The position numbers and the translations under genes are program-made. From Cephalopachus bancanus (Eukaryota; Chordata; Mammalia; Primates; Tarsiidae): a stretch of 64,000 nt of DNA. Each line of letters opens with the position of its first letter. Position 1 is the first letter of the stretch. Location of the stretch: positions 14,883,501-14,947,500 of the forward strand of contig JAPVLO010000003.1 in assembly GCA_027257055.1 (NCBI GenBank). The letters are read 5' to 3'. This document shows positions 13,137 through 24,313 of this stretch, in pieces. The notes beneath the pieces are model-generated. The model worked only from the letters and a program-made list of their open reading frames with translations, searched no databases and was not told the origin of the DNA.

Positions 13137-14202
13137 AGTACTGTTTTCATGGCATCCTAGATGTTTTGGTAAGATGTTTCTTCACTTTCATTTGTTTCCT
13201 GGAATCTTCATTTTTGTTTTGAATTCTGTGTTGACCCAGTAATTATTCAGCATCATGCTTGTTTAGTGTTCATGTCTTTGTGGGATTTGGGAGAATTTTG
13301 GTGGTGTTGATATTTATTTTATTCCACTGTGGTCTGAGAAGGTGCATGGTAATATTTCAATTTTATGAAATTTGTTTATGCTTGATTTATGGTCAAGGAT
13401 ATGCTCAATCCTGGAGTACATTACATGTGGTAATGAGTAGAATGTATATTCTGTGTTTATTGGGTGAAGTGTTCTGTAGGTATCTATTAAGTCCATTTGG
13501 TCAAGTGTCAAGTTGAGGTTCTGGATCTCTTTGTTGATTTTTTGCCTCAATAATCTATCTAGGGTTGTTAGCAGGGTACTTAAGTGTCCACTCATAATAG
13601 TGTTAGAGTCCATATCTTTTTCAAATTTACTTAGTAGTTGCATTATAAACACTGGTGATCCTGTGTTGGGTGCATACATGTTTAGGCTGAATATTTTTTG
13701 TTGATGGATTGAGTATTCTATCATTATGTAGTACCCTTTCATATCTTTTTAAAATTTTGATAGTTTAAAAGTTGTTTTCTGTGATATTAAGATCACAATT
13801 CCTGCCTTCTTTTGTGATCTATTTGCCTGGAAATTCATTTTCCATCCTCTAACTTTCAATCTTTGTGTGCCCCTTGAGGTGAGATGAGTTTACTGGATAC
13901 AGCAGATTATTGGGTCATGGCTTGTTTTTTTTTTTTTTTAATCCAATTTGCCATTCTGTGTCTTTTCAGTGGTTCATTTAGTCCATTCACATTCAGACTG
14001 ATTATCGAAATGTGATTGTTTATTCTCACCATGAGGTTCTTATAAAGTTGTTTCTTTGTTTGTTTTCTTCCAACTTTGGGTTGATGTTTGTGTGTGTTTT
14101 CAAGTTTGCTGTTGCAATGTATTTTCTGTTGATTCTGTGTTCTTCTTTTGTCTTGGGAAGTACATGGTCATTCTTTTTTTTCTTTCTTCTGTTCTTAATA
14201 CC

Positions 14203-14409
14203 TTTTTTTTTTTTTGAGTTGGAGTCTCACTCTGTCGTCCAGACTGGAGTGCAGTGGCCACTCCCAGCCACTGCAGCCTCGACCTGCTGAGCTCCAGCAA
14301 TCCTTCTGCCTCAGCCTTCCAAGTAGCTGGAACTACAGGTGTGCACTACCACGCCTGGCTAATTTTTTTATTTTTTGTAGAGATGAGGTCTTGCCAAGTT
14401 GCCCAGGCA
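14203..14409 (-). mobile_element. 5'-truncated Alu at an ORF1 deletion junction
   Basis: The element runs from a T-run through the right arm and linker, and stops in the left arm at 'gttgcccaggc'. Directly after it the sequence is L1 5'UTR, whereas before it the sequence is the end of ORF1. Nearly all of ORF1 is therefore missing at this junction. No duplication is visible. Confidence 0.9.
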
Positions 14410-15767
14410 AAAAAAAACAACAGCCTACCCTTTTGTGGCAGATTTTGTAATTGTTCCTCTCAGTTGCTCAAAGGTAAGCCCCTCTGCCGTCTCCTGCGGA
14501 GCTGTGCTTCATTCACAATCACCCCAGTGTTGGTCCTGGGAAGGAGGAGAAGGAGGTAGGGTGGGTGGGGCTTCAGTTCTACCCTCCCACTCTTGTATTT
14601 TCAGGGGGATCACCTCCAGTGGGGAGATGCAGGATTGTCTCTTCACTGGGTGCTAGAGGGGAGTGACTCAACCAGGCTTATCCTGGAGTAGAGTACTCCT
14701 ATCACAGCTGACATCCAGGCTCTGCTCTGGTTTGTCCCTCTCAGTCATGCCCTAGCTGTGTAGATCAGACATTCAGAAGATTGCTGGTGAGGAGGGGGTT
14801 GGGTCAGCTTCAGACTCACTGCTGATCTCTTGGGGGTCTTCTTCACTTTCTCATCACACCCTTTGTCCCATGGTTGAATCAGGATAGAGGGTGGGGTACC
14901 TGAGACAGCACTCATCCTGCCTCTCTGGAGTTTGTGCTTTCAGGATATCCCCTCTGGGTCACAATCAACCCTTGAGTAGTTAGTCCACCAGTTGCAGAGA
15001 TTGGGTCTGTCAGTCTGTGGTGAGCAAGCCAGAGTACTTTCCTGCCCAGTTTTCAAGATGCTGGCAGCGTATCTCTTTCATCTTCTCTGGTGAGGCTCTG
15101 CCTCTGGGCTCCCTTGCTGTGCTCCCTCTGCAGCTCTTGTTGCCAGTGCCCAGCCAGGCGCTGCAGTAGTAAGGCAGAGTCTGGAGCAGGCAGTCACTCT
15201 CAGCAGCTTCTTCCTGGGAAAGGCTTTGCCGGTTTTTTAAAAATGGCATTTGGAGCCAGGCTCGGTGGCTCAGACTGTAATCCTGCGCCTTGGGAGGCTG
15301 AGGTGAGTGGATAACCTGAGCCCGCGGGTTTGATCCACCTGGGCAACTTGGCAAGACCTCATCTCTACAATAAATCAAAAAATTAGCTGGGTGTGGTAGC
15401 GTGCGCCTGTAGTTCCAGCTACTTGGAAGGCTGAGGTGAAAGGATCGCTGGAGCCCAACAGGTCGAGGTTGCAGTGGCCGGGAGCGGCCACTGCACTCCA
15501 GTCTGGGAGACAGAGTGAGACTCCAACTCAAAAAAAAAAAAGGCATTTGGTTTCTGCACCCAGGAAGCACTAGGGTCCAAGCGAAGCAGCTGTGGCACCA
15601 GCCACTTCACCAGGAAAGCCTTGGTCACTTGCTCCCTAGTCCCCCCTCAGTCAGTCACTCACATGCCCACTTACAGACACATATACAAAATTTCCCATAC
15701 ACTCACTCACTAACACCAGGACTTGCACAGTCTGACTGGCTCTGCCACCATCTTCCCAGAAGTCCTC
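14410..15767 (-). promoter_or_regulatory. L1 5'UTR, type with about 175-bp monomer (one unit)
   Basis: This GC-rich block is homologous to 59765-60488. Shared strings include 'ccctctgggtcacaatcaa', 'tttcctgcc' and 'agtctgactggct'. The 5' end of the element reads on the minus strand as a 'gggaagatggtgg'-like start at about 15745-15767. L1 5'UTRs hold the internal RNA polymerase II promoter. One monomer (about 15219-15620, interrupted by the Alu at 15254) is present, against two in the 60 kb copy. The part at 14410-14940 has no partner in the window. Confidence 0.7.
15254..15541 (+). mobile_element. Full-length Alu, plus strand, in L1 5'UTR
   Basis: The element starts at 'agccaggctcggtggctca', both arms are complete, and the A-tail runs to 15541. 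The duplication 'ggcatttgg' lies at 15245-15253 and 15542-15550. It splits the L1 5'UTR monomer. Confidence 0.95.
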
Positions 15768-15835
15768 CATCACCATTTTCTAAAGTTCCCTAGGTGACTC
15801 TGTTGTACAGCAAATTGACTCTTGTGCTGCAAACT
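15768..15835. mobile_element. MER5-like hAT element, right half
   Basis: The sequence 'ttccctaggtgactctgttgtacagcaaa' style tail (15786-15815) continues the element broken off at 8912. It shows where the 6.9 kb L1 landed. Confidence 0.5.
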
Positions 15836-16135
15836 TTTTAGCATGATTACAATCTCCAGGAGAGTTTGATAAAACACAGATTGCTAGAGTTTCTGATTTG
15901 ATAGGTTTGTGTGGGAGCAGAGAATTTCTATTTCTAGCAAATTCTCATCTGAAGTCAATTCTGTTTTTCTGAAGGCCATACTTTAAGAACAACTGTTTAG
16001 AGTACTTTAATGTGAATCACCTGGGGATTCTGCTAAAAGGCAGTTTTGATTCAGTAGGTATGGATTTGAAACTGAGACTCTGCATTTCTAAAAAGTTTTG
16101 AGTGATGTCAATAATGCTGATTCATGGATCACATG
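15836..16135. mobile_element. One or two further MER5-like hAT elements
   Basis: The segment 15840-15998 ('gataaaacacagattgctag', 'agtttctgattt', 'actttaagaacaactg') and the segment 16000-16135 ('gtgaatcacctggggattctg', 'gattcagtaggtatgg', 'ctctgcatttctaaaaag') each resemble MER5A-type consensus blocks. These are non-autonomous elements without coding capacity. Confidence 0.65.
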
Positions 16136-16154
16136 TTATGCAGCAAAAGACTAC

Positions 16155-16248
16155 ACCACTACACAATATGTCCAAGTAACAAATATGCCCTTTTGAATAG
16201 ATACCCGTTTGAACCTAAAATTTAAAAAATAAATACATAAATAAAAAT
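16155..16248 (+). mobile_element. Short old L1 3' end (tentative)
   Basis: The sequence 'aagtaacaaatatgccctt' followed by 'gaacctaaaatttaaaa' and an AATAAA-bearing A-rich tail resembles the end of older primate L1s. It abuts the Tigger element. No target duplication was found. Confidence 0.4.
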
Positions 16249-17090
16249 GCCCTGTGTAAACCAGGACATTTTTGCCCTGGAAGGCTACTCTTCCAAACAA
16301 CAGGAAGACATCCCTTGGTTATGTTTTTAAAGATGACTCTTGGGTTCTCTGAATGATAAACTAAGTGAGGCTTCAGTTTTATATCACCAGAAGAATTGCC
16401 ACTGAACAACAAAGAAAGCCTATCCTTCGCTGTTTTATAGCCTGGCATCAACTTTTCCTTCTTACTTACGTAGCTTGTCTGGCATCCTCTTCCAGTACAG
16501 CTCTGTCTCATTCACATTAAAAACCTGCTCAGGTAAATATGCACCTTCATCAATAATTTCTCAAAACATTTCAGGAAATTCCTGAGCAACTACCATATTT
16601 TCCCTCACTGCCTTGCCATTTGCTTTTACTGTGTGAAGGCTGGCTCTAGCCTTCAACTGATAAAACCAGTCATAGCTGGTATTAAAATATGCTCCTTCTT
16701 ATTCTTTGCTGTGTTTATTCTTTAAGTCTTCATAAAGTCTTTTAACTTTCTCTTGAATCAGCGTTAAACTGAGCAGATCTCAAGGGTGATATTGATCCTG
16801 TTCCCACACACTGATAAGTTTCTCCAATCTCCTCCATCAGTTCTCCATGGTTCTTCAATATTATTGTCCAACATCGTCTGCACAGCAGATGTTTCATGAT
16901 CTTGTCTTTTTCTTTAGAATCATTCCAGTGGTTAATTCATGTTATAAGAATGAGTGACGTCTACCATCTTTCTGCCTTGTTTCACTCTCTCAATTATTTT
17001 CACTTTTGTTTCCACTGTTATTGCTTGGCATTTCTTAGCAATACCAGCTACACCACCATTTGCTTCTGGATATTCTGGACTTGAAATAAA
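16249..17090 (-). pseudogene. Tigger transposase remnant (DDE, CENP-B/jerky-like)
   Basis: Minus-strand reading gives blocks typical of Tigger transposases: an 'LYEDLKNKHSKE'-like region near 16740, 'YDWFYQLKARASLHTVKA' near 16650, 'FPEMF' and 'IIDEGAYLPEQVFNVNETE' near 16520-16570, then 'KLMPGYKTAKDRLSLLFSGN' at about 16395-16450 and 'LKPHLVYHSENPR' near 16345. Two frameshifts or stops are visible. The first catalytic Asp of the usual NVDET motif reads Asn (NVNET), so the catalytic centre is lost. The C-terminal half of the enzyme is gone. Confidence 0.8.
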
Positions 17091-17275
17091 GATACCCTAT
17101 TACTGTACTCTATACAATACTGTGCCATAAAGTACACAAAAGCACAGTCACTTACAGAGGATGCATGTGCATGACAATGTATGCCAGACACATGAACTAT
17201 GTGATTGGCTATGCAAATGCATGTTCACATCTCTGGAAGTTCACAACTTGAAAGTTTATATGTAGGGGACTTACC
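16249..17275 (-). mobile_element. Tigger (pogo-type) DNA transposon, decayed
   Basis: The right terminus (17230-17275, 'aagtttatatgtaggggac') resembles a Tigger terminal inverted repeat. The interior encodes transposase on the minus strand. The opposite terminus is missing, so the element is truncated on the left. It is followed after a short AT-rich gap by an Alu. Confidence 0.75.
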
Positions 17276-17344
17276 ATACATATTTACATTGATATATTTT
17301 TTCTTAATTTTTGAAATGTAATACTACAATAGGGCTATCTTTCA

Positions 17345-17635
17345 TTTTTTTTTTTTGAGTTGGAGTCTCACTCTGTTGCCCAGACTGGAGTGCAGTGGCA
17401 TGCTCCCGGCCACTGCAGCCTCAACCTGCTGGGCTCCCGCAATCCTTCTGCCTCAGCCTTCCAAGTAGCTGGAACTACAGGCGCACGCTACCACGCCCGG
17501 CTAATTTTTTGATTTATTGTAGAGATGAGGTCTCACCAAGTTGTCCAGGTGGGTCTTGAACCTGCGGGCTCAGGCTATCCACTCACCTCAGCCTCCCAAG
17601 GCACAGGATTACAGGCTGAGCCACTGAGCCTGGCT
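17345..17635 (-). mobile_element. Full-length Alu, minus strand
   Basis: A complete dimer with a T-run start and a 'gagcctggct' end. The flanks 'agggctatctttca' (17331-17344) and 'aaggccatctttca' (17636-17649) form a target duplication with two mismatches. Confidence 0.95.
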
Positions 17636-17649
17636 AAGGCCATCTTTCA

Positions 17650-18254
17650 AAGCCTAATTAGGAATAAGGTATCCTGAAGATTTTAGTTAAAAAAAAAACG
17701 TTGTAATGTATTCCTTTTAAATTAGGATTATTTTCACCAGGCTAGGAGTTCATGTCTGAAAGTTTAGAGGCTGTGGATGACCAATGCAAGTGAATATGAT
17801 CTAATAATCATTTGGGCTCTCTATGAAATGAGAAGGTTCTAGACTCTATTTCTGGGGGGAATGTGCACAAAATGCTCTGAGAAGTTTATGAAAGCTATGG
17901 GCCCTCTTACCAGAAAGTCAGAATTTTGCGTATAATTTAAATAGATTCCAGATTCCAATCCTCCAATAGCTGAGGATTCCTAGAACCAGGTTAACTGGAG
18001 ACTTCACACAGTACTTGTCATGTTGCAAGTTGTAAATGTTGATGATGGTGAAAATAAATAGCTTTTTTTCAAGAGGTGGAAATGAGGAAAAAAAAGTGGA
18101 GTGTTCAGTGATTTGTGTAAATACTTCCAAGAATCTGGCAACAGCTTTTTGCCAACATTCATTATCAGTGTTTTTTGTTTTGAATGATCATCTGTTTCTG
18201 TTTTTATTCAGCAGTTTTTGGCAATGTGGAAAGGAATCCATTTAGGAACTGCTA
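17650..18254. other. Unassigned AT-rich sequence
   Basis: I see no repeat family or gene signal here. Confidence 0.4.
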
Positions 18255-18395
18255 CCCATTTGCTATTTACTTTGTACCAAGTACTATGATAAACAATTTA
18301 CCTGATTAGCTCATTAAATCGAGACAAATACCAACAGGTAGATATTCACTAACGATGATGTTGAGACTTTGAGTAACTCATAATAATCCCACTGA
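18255..18395 (+). repeat. MIR SINE fragment
   Basis: The order 'tttactttgtaccaagtact', then 'tagctcattaaat', then 'aacaggtagatattcac', then 'gactttgagtaactca' follows the MIR core (distribution and order of blocks as in MIR consensus). It is diverged, as expected for an ancient tRNA-derived SINE. Confidence 0.6.
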
Positions 18396-19079
18396 CAGTC
18401 GTATGTCAGGAACAATTTTGTTTCATAAAGTGAAGAATGTATAGAACAGATACGATATTTTTATAATCATTGGCAAAATAATTGCTAAAAGTTTCTTCCA
18501 GATTCTAGCAATAGTTTATAATATTAATTTTCAGTGTTGTTTTGGATTGGCATTATAATCTCACTTTCATTGATATTTTAATGGGAATTCTAGGCAGGAT
18601 AAAGAAAGCTAGTCAGAGGCTAGTTTAATCCTTCTACTCACCATTGTAACTAGAATTGTCATTTCCTGTCATAATTCTAACATTGCCATTTGTCTTCCTT
18701 ACTATCTTCTCATATAATGAGGTTTTTCAAGAACCAGGTACCTAGATTATAAAGTGAATCTTGTTTTACGTTCTATACCTGTGTCTCTTGTTTTTTGTTT
18801 CATTTAGCGTGATTTCATGCTAAATATAAAATTAGCTAGAAAATTGTCACTTTAAAGCATTAATTAAAAGGTTGTGAAGGAAAGATCCTGGTTTTAGTAA
18901 AGACTGTCTTTTACTGGTGGCAAAAACTATCATGCCCAGACTTACTTGGTAAATGTTTGCTCTTAATGTCAATAGGTAAGAAAAACACTTTGTACTGTAA
19001 TCATCTTCTTTCTCTTTTTGTTGTTTTTCCAGGCTTCTGTCTTCTTTTTCCACCATTTAAAAGCTCCCTTTATTCAGAG
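18396..19079. other. Unassigned sequence
   Basis: Nothing recognisable beyond ordinary AT-rich intergenic DNA. Confidence 0.4.
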
Positions 19080-19480
19080 ACCTGTTTTGGCTCTTATTTT
19101 CACTCTCCATACATTCTCCTTGGATGACCTCATGCACCCTCAAGTATTTACACCAAACAAATCTTCATTTCCAGCCCAGACCTCCCTCTAAACTCATGGT
19201 TTGCTTAATCGCTTACAGCATGAATTCATTATCCAGTTTTCCATGGACATCGCAAAGTCAACACATCCAAAATGAAGTTATCACACCTGATAGTTTGTCC
19301 ATCTCCTGTCCCATTCATTTCCCTCTCAACACTCATCCATAAAGAATTAACTTCTGATGTTTCTTGCTAGCCCCTAATACCTGCATTCATTAATCCATGT
19401 GAAGTTCAGAATCACCTATATTTATTGATTCACGTAACATTCTCACTCACTAATCATCATCTTCTGCCTATGTAAATAGA
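19080..19480 (+). repeat. L2-like LINE fragment (tentative)
   Basis: The blocks 'atttccagcccagacctccct', 'catggacatcgcaaagtcaac' and 'catccaaaatgaagttat' resemble an upstream part of L2. Divergence is high. A clearer L2 lies 1.4 kb downstream in the same orientation. Confidence 0.4.
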
Positions 19481-20829
19481 AGAATAACATCCACATATCC
19501 CAGCAGAGGTTTTGCAATTATTTTGAGGCCTTTTCAAATATATTTTTGTGAGATTAAAATGATGAAGATATTTTGAACAAAGTTAAGTATATTTCAAATG
19601 CATACATTTTGTACCTTTGTTATAGATAATGTTTATATTTTAACTCAAGCCATTTGGCCCTAGTACATACCATGTATTTTGGATAATTGTATGTGAAAAT
19701 TATTATTTGCGTTTCTAAAAATTACTTAAGAAATGCTATCTACTAAGTTTATTTTTTCTATCTATTTTTCTGACTACATACTATAACCAACTTGAAATTC
19801 AAAAGAAAAATTGACAAGACATATTAAGCAGTTTTAAGTGAACATCGCAGATATCAGATGATCAAAGTAACATGTTAACAGCTGTAGATGACACAAATAT
19901 TTTCTAATCTTACGTCTTTTGTTTTGATGTGATTTCCTTCCATCTTTAAAAAAATCCTTTAGCACCATCTGCTCCTATAATACTTTGGCATGCTTAAAAA
20001 TTTCATTTTCAGACTCTGCAGTTTTGAAACACTTCCATGGAAATTTCTTAAAGAAAATGAATTGGAAGAATTTCCATTCCTCCCAGCTTGTTTCTTAGTA
20101 AGGAGCGAATTATTCCAGAAACATAGAGCTGCATGAATGTTTTGTTATAATCAGACATTTCCTGATTACCTCCAACCCTATGGTCATATTACGCCTGAGA
20201 AAACTGTATTTTATGTACTATGTGCACAACTATGTGCAACAATTTTTTAAATATGTAGATCTGGTTTCATGATTTGAATTGTAAAATGTAATGAATTTCC
20301 CTATAGTCCCACACATTTCATGGATAAGGAAGCAAACCAATTCTCCAAGGAAAGTTAGTAGATTAAAGTAGCAACACCAATAAAAAGAATCAAATAAAGT
20401 AAATTAATTTTCCCTCTATGAAATGAAAACATACTTAGATAAAAATGTAACTTTTTCTGTTTTTGACAACTGTAATGGGAAATTAAGTGACTGACTTTTT
20501 CAATGTGCACAACTTCAAGCCATTGGCATTGATTTAGGAATACAAATAAGTAATACCAAGTGGTGTTGCAAATGTAGTAGGAAGAATAACAACAGGCCAA
20601 TGGTCTCCTCATGCAAGCCTAAGTGTGCGTGTTACATTGTTTATGAGTATATTCATCCTTTCAGTCACTTATTTAGTATATATCAAACATCTGCTGTATC
20701 TAGATTCTATATTTGTTTCTGCAATGAATCAATAATTTTCTTATCATTTAAAAAAATTTATCCATTGTCTTATAGATGCAACTTGATTCCCTTCCTCCAG
20801 TATTTTTTACTCTAATTCACTGTTTACAT
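19481..20829. other. Unassigned AT-rich sequence
   Basis: No gene or repeat family recognised. Short open frames here have no supporting features. Confidence 0.4.
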
Positions 20830-21320
20830 ACCAGACAGAGTAAATTTTGTAAAGTTAAAATTGTATTGTATGATAAAGTTCAAACTCCTTAATATGGTTA
20901 CCCTAAGATGCCTTTTATAGTCTCACTTTTGCTGATCCCCTTAGTCCCTACCTTTCCAAAATCACTCTAGCCATTATTTAGCTTTCACCAAAGACTAGGA
21001 CTTCATGTGCTCTTTCTTTTGCCCAAAATGCTTTCTCCTCTCCTGACATTTTTTCTTTGCCCCTCAGTTTCTGAACTAAACATTTTCTTCTCAGTGAAAT
21101 CTTCCCGAAAGAACAAGGTCTGGTCAGGCAAGCCGTTTATGAATCCAATAACAACGTGTGCTTTATGCCTTACAACACCTAACACAGCAAGTTATTTAGT
21201 TCTCTTCCTTTCCTGCCGAATGTATACCCCTCGGGGACAGGAAGCATAACTTGTTTTCTCTGGAAAACTCATTATAGTGAAATTTGGCACATTTCAGCAA
21301 AAATTTACTAAATGAGAAAG
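20830..21320 (+). repeat. L2 LINE 3' fragment
   Basis: The order of blocks is that of the L2 3' region: 'aagttcaaactccttaatat', 'tatagtctcac', 'actctagccattatt', 'tgcccaaaatgctttctcctc', 'agtgaaatcttcccgaaa', then 'acccctcggggacaggaagc', the usual 'gagggcagg' spot. No coding frame persists. Confidence 0.65.
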
Positions 21321-22099
21321 TGGAAGAGTAAGACATGCATTATTTCCATCCTATTTGGTGAGGTAATTTCCAGTGGCAAGGGTGTGGTGTCAAGGAAGTA
21401 TCTATTAGCCTTACTACTTAACTACATGGCTTGAAATATTTTATAGTAAATATTTGATGACATTCACTTAACCATATTCTTTTTGTCCACACAACATTTT
21501 AATTCTAATTTACTATTAAAATGCTTCTAAATTAAATCAGTAGTACCTTATGGGGAAGATTATGTGGCTTATTCTTACTTTGATATATTATGATAAGTCA
21601 GAAAAAAGAAAGCAACTCCAAAATCAACTTAAATCATTTTTACAAAGTTTCAAAGGTGAAGTAAGTAGTAAAAATTAACTAATCTAGGAAAATAAATATG
21701 CTCAGTAGAGAGGTAAGAATTATGTTTATCTGAATAAATTGTTTTGGTCTGCATAGCATAACATATAAGTAGTACTATATTCCTTTTTAAAAGTTCATAA
21801 ATAAAATTTTCTTAAATATTTATTGATATGGATATGGCACTCTAGTGTTAGAGCATGATTTAAAGCTATATCAATAGATTCTATTATCAAATCTGTAAAC
21901 TAAATTAACATACACATATGCATATTTAGCTAGGAAAATTGTATCAACAGTTATCTATGGTTGAATTATATTTTTCTTTTAAAAATTTCTATATTTTCCT
22001 AAACTTTGAGAATGAGCATGTAAAAAAGAAAACCAGTAAACATTTTTAGACATGGTAAAGAGCAGAAAAAATAATGACATTATTCAAGAGAGAGATTAA
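21321..22099. other. Unassigned AT-rich sequence
   Basis: I see nothing in it beyond AT-rich sequence. Confidence 0.4.
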
Positions 22100-22107
22100 G
22101 AAATATG

Positions 22108-22957
22108 CTTCTGGGATCTCTATCCTGGTCCATTGGTCTATATGCCTGTTCTTGTACCTGTACCAGACTGTACCTATATTGTAGCTTTATAGTGAAGTTT
22201 AAAATCTGGGAGTGTGATATCTCCTGCTTTGTTTTTTTGCTGAGGATTGTTTTGGCTATTTGTTGTCATTTATGTTTCCATATGAATTCCTCTATTGTCG
22301 TTTCCAGGTCTGAAAATAATGCTGCTGGTCATTTAATGGGTATAATACTGAGTGATCTATCACAGAAACAAAGAACTGAGTATCACATGTTCTCACTCAT
22401 AAGTGGACCTTGAACAATTATCGTCATACTATGAGAAAAGGTTGTCAGTAGTGGGAAATTGTTGGGGGAAGGGGAGGGTGTGGGATTGGCAGTAGTGGGA
22501 TTCTGCCAGGGGAGTTGGGGCTCACCTCATCAACAAGGGTACCTGCATAATGAATATTTGTATACTTAACCCTGAATTGTACCCCACATCCCTTTTTTTT
22601 TTTTTGAGTTGGAGTCTCACTCCATCGCCCAGACGGGAGTGCAATGGCACCCTTCTGGCCACTGCAGCCTCTACCTGCTGGGCTCCGGCGATCCTTCCGT
22701 CTCAGCCTTCCAAGCAGCTGGAACTACAGGCGCGCGCTACCACGCCCGGCTATTATTTTTGGTTTATTGTAGAGATGAGGTCTCAGCAAGTTGCCCAGGC
22801 GGTTCTTGAACCCGCGGGCTCAGGCAATCCACTCACCTCAGCCTCCCAAAACGTGGGATTACAGGCCGAGCCACCAAGCCCGGCTATACCCCACATCTTA
22901 AAAAAAAAAAAAAAAAAAAATTTTAATAAAATGAAATGAAAAAGAACAACAAAAAAT
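22108..22957 (+). mobile_element. L1 insertion with 5' inversion (twin priming)
   Basis: Segment 22108-22345 is ORF2 in minus orientation (for example 'ccatatgaattcct' and 'tatagtgaagtttaaaatct', as in the minus L1 at 42580-42720). From 22346 the sequence switches to plus-oriented L1: ORF2 end, 3'UTR with a G-rich tract at 22460-22490, 'gaattgtaccccacatc', then a long A-rich tail. This is the classic twin-priming structure. The 8-bp match 'gaaatatg' at 22100-22107 and 22958-22965 is a candidate target duplication. Confidence 0.88.
22591..22886 (-). mobile_element. Full-length Alu in the L1 3' terminus
   Basis: A complete minus-strand dimer with very little divergence from the local type. The duplication 'taccccacatc' lies at 22580-22590 and 22887-22897 and is exactly a piece of the L1 3'UTR, so the Alu arrived after the inverted L1. 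Confidence 0.96.
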
Positions 22958-23139
22958 GAAATATGGGTGTTCTGTGAGTTTTTTGCTAGTTTTAAAATTC
23001 TATAATTTTATGAGTTCTCTGTTGTGCAAAAAAAAAAAAGATTTCAATTCATGCTAGGCAGTAGAGATTCAAACAAAAGTAACTGTCAATGCTCTTTCAC
23101 AATAGATGGTCAATGAAAGATGCTACAGTATAATTTTGG

Positions 23140-23225
23140 TCATAATAAAAGATGAATGCCTTGCACATAGTAGGCACTTGTTATGGATTAAATGAATGAA
23201 TTCATCAGTTAATCAATAAATGGCA
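23140..23225 (+). repeat. L2 3' end
   Basis: The sequence 'ccttgcacatagtaggcact' followed by 'ttaaatgaatgaat' is the well-known L2/MIR-type 3' terminal motif. Confidence 0.6.
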
Positions 23226-24174
23226 AGTCTGTGTATTAAAAATCCCGTCTCTGCTGCCCTCCAGTGGTTCATAGGTTTAACTCTGGAGGACCTCAAAAAA
23301 GAATACCAGATGCTTTCCATTCATCCCCAGATCCTTGTTCGAAGGGTATAAGAATGCTCAGGTTTGTGGGTTTGGTATTTTTCTTGGACAAAGTCTTGTA
23401 TTCGTTCTCTTAGATATTACCTCTGTATATCAAGACTAAATTCCCAATACCAAATGTTTTATTCATCTCCTCCCATCTGTAGAAGGTTACATGGGAGCAA
23501 TAGAGTCAATAAACACCAACATTTATTCGTTGACAGTATATAGAGATTTTTTTATATGCGTTATACTTAAAAATTCTAGTAAGAAATAATGGTGATAGCA
23601 ATTGTAACTATTTTACGAGAAATTGCCCTAGCTCCTTATTAACATAACAAGTGGGTGGTGGTGGTCTAAGTGTTATCATGGGTTGTTAGGCATGAAAGTT
23701 CACAAAATGACACATCCAATGAACAACTTGGTAATTGAAACTTACATATAATCTTAATATAGTCTTGTAGAAAGATGTTAACATAGCAGCAGATATCAAC
23801 AAATATCTTCGGCAATATGGTAAATATTAGGATTATATTTTTGTATTGCCCTAGTCTATGGGTTACATCCTGAATTTCTTTGGTACCTCATGTAGGCACA
23901 GAAAGAAACCTTTTGGTGTCTAGGAAAATGTGTTTTTGTTGATATTGCTGTAATTCAAACCATATGCTGGGGTTTTAGGTAGTAATCTTCAATGGAGCTC
24001 TTTTTTAAATGAGTTTTTAAAATGATTTACTTTCAACTGTTATTGTAGTTCTTTTGAAATGTTCTTTTGGTTTAGCTGAGGAAATTTCTCAATTCCTTCC
24101 TAGCTTGCTAATATACCTCTAGGTTTTGTGATTATTTCTAACTTCTTGATCATTTGAGGTCCATCTTTTTGGAT
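23226..24174. other. Unassigned sequence
   Basis: No recognised gene or repeat family; AT-rich with short low-complexity patches. Confidence 0.4.
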
Positions 24175-24313
24175 TTTTTAAATAAAAATTTCAATACCTT
24201 TGGAGGGTAAATATGATTTTTGGTTACATGGGTGCATTGCATAGTGGCATGAAGTCTGGGCTTTTAGTGTATCCACTACCCCTGTGCACACTGTAGGTGA
24301 TAGGTGATTTTTT

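Larger units (their letters stand above)
9150..14032 (-). pseudogene. Decayed L1 ORF2 (endonuclease-RT), minus strand
   Basis: The likely start codon is at 14032-14030, followed by an N-terminal endonuclease block. Readable pieces include the endonuclease (13742-13314), the linker (12424-12212), the RT fingers/palm (12133-11723) and the pre-Cys segment (10320-10000). The frame is broken by many stops, by two Alus and by two L1 insertions. The region matching the shared UGA of the younger copies has no UGA here; it reads with ordinary codons at about 10215-10225. Confidence 0.88.
8913..15767 (-). mobile_element. Near full-length older L1, minus strand, lacking most of ORF1
   Basis: Reading on the minus strand, a 5'UTR (15767-14410) is followed by an ORF1 stub (about 14200-14150), the ORF2 remnant (14032 to about 9150) and a 3'UTR ending in T/A-rich repeats at 8913-8955. 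Its 5'UTR is a different type from those at 41-47 kb and 52-59 kb. Nested inside are Alus at 9263-9501, 12835-13136, 14203-14409 and 15254-15541, an 86-bp L1 tail at 10469 and a 433-bp L1 3' end at 11151. It inserted into a MER5-like element; the flanks 'catcattt' (8905-8912) and 'catcaccattt' (15770-15780) may be a decayed target duplication. Confidence 0.85.

Noticed and set aside
15010..15570. 186-codon open frame on the minus strand
   Set aside because: It reads through the antisense of an Alu and into L1 5'UTR. The Ser/Pro-rich Alu-type translation is a known artefact.
22550..22939. 129-codon open frame over the Alu at 22.6 kb
   Set aside because: A translation of the Alu antisense plus the L1 tail with a poly-Lys end. 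Not a gene.
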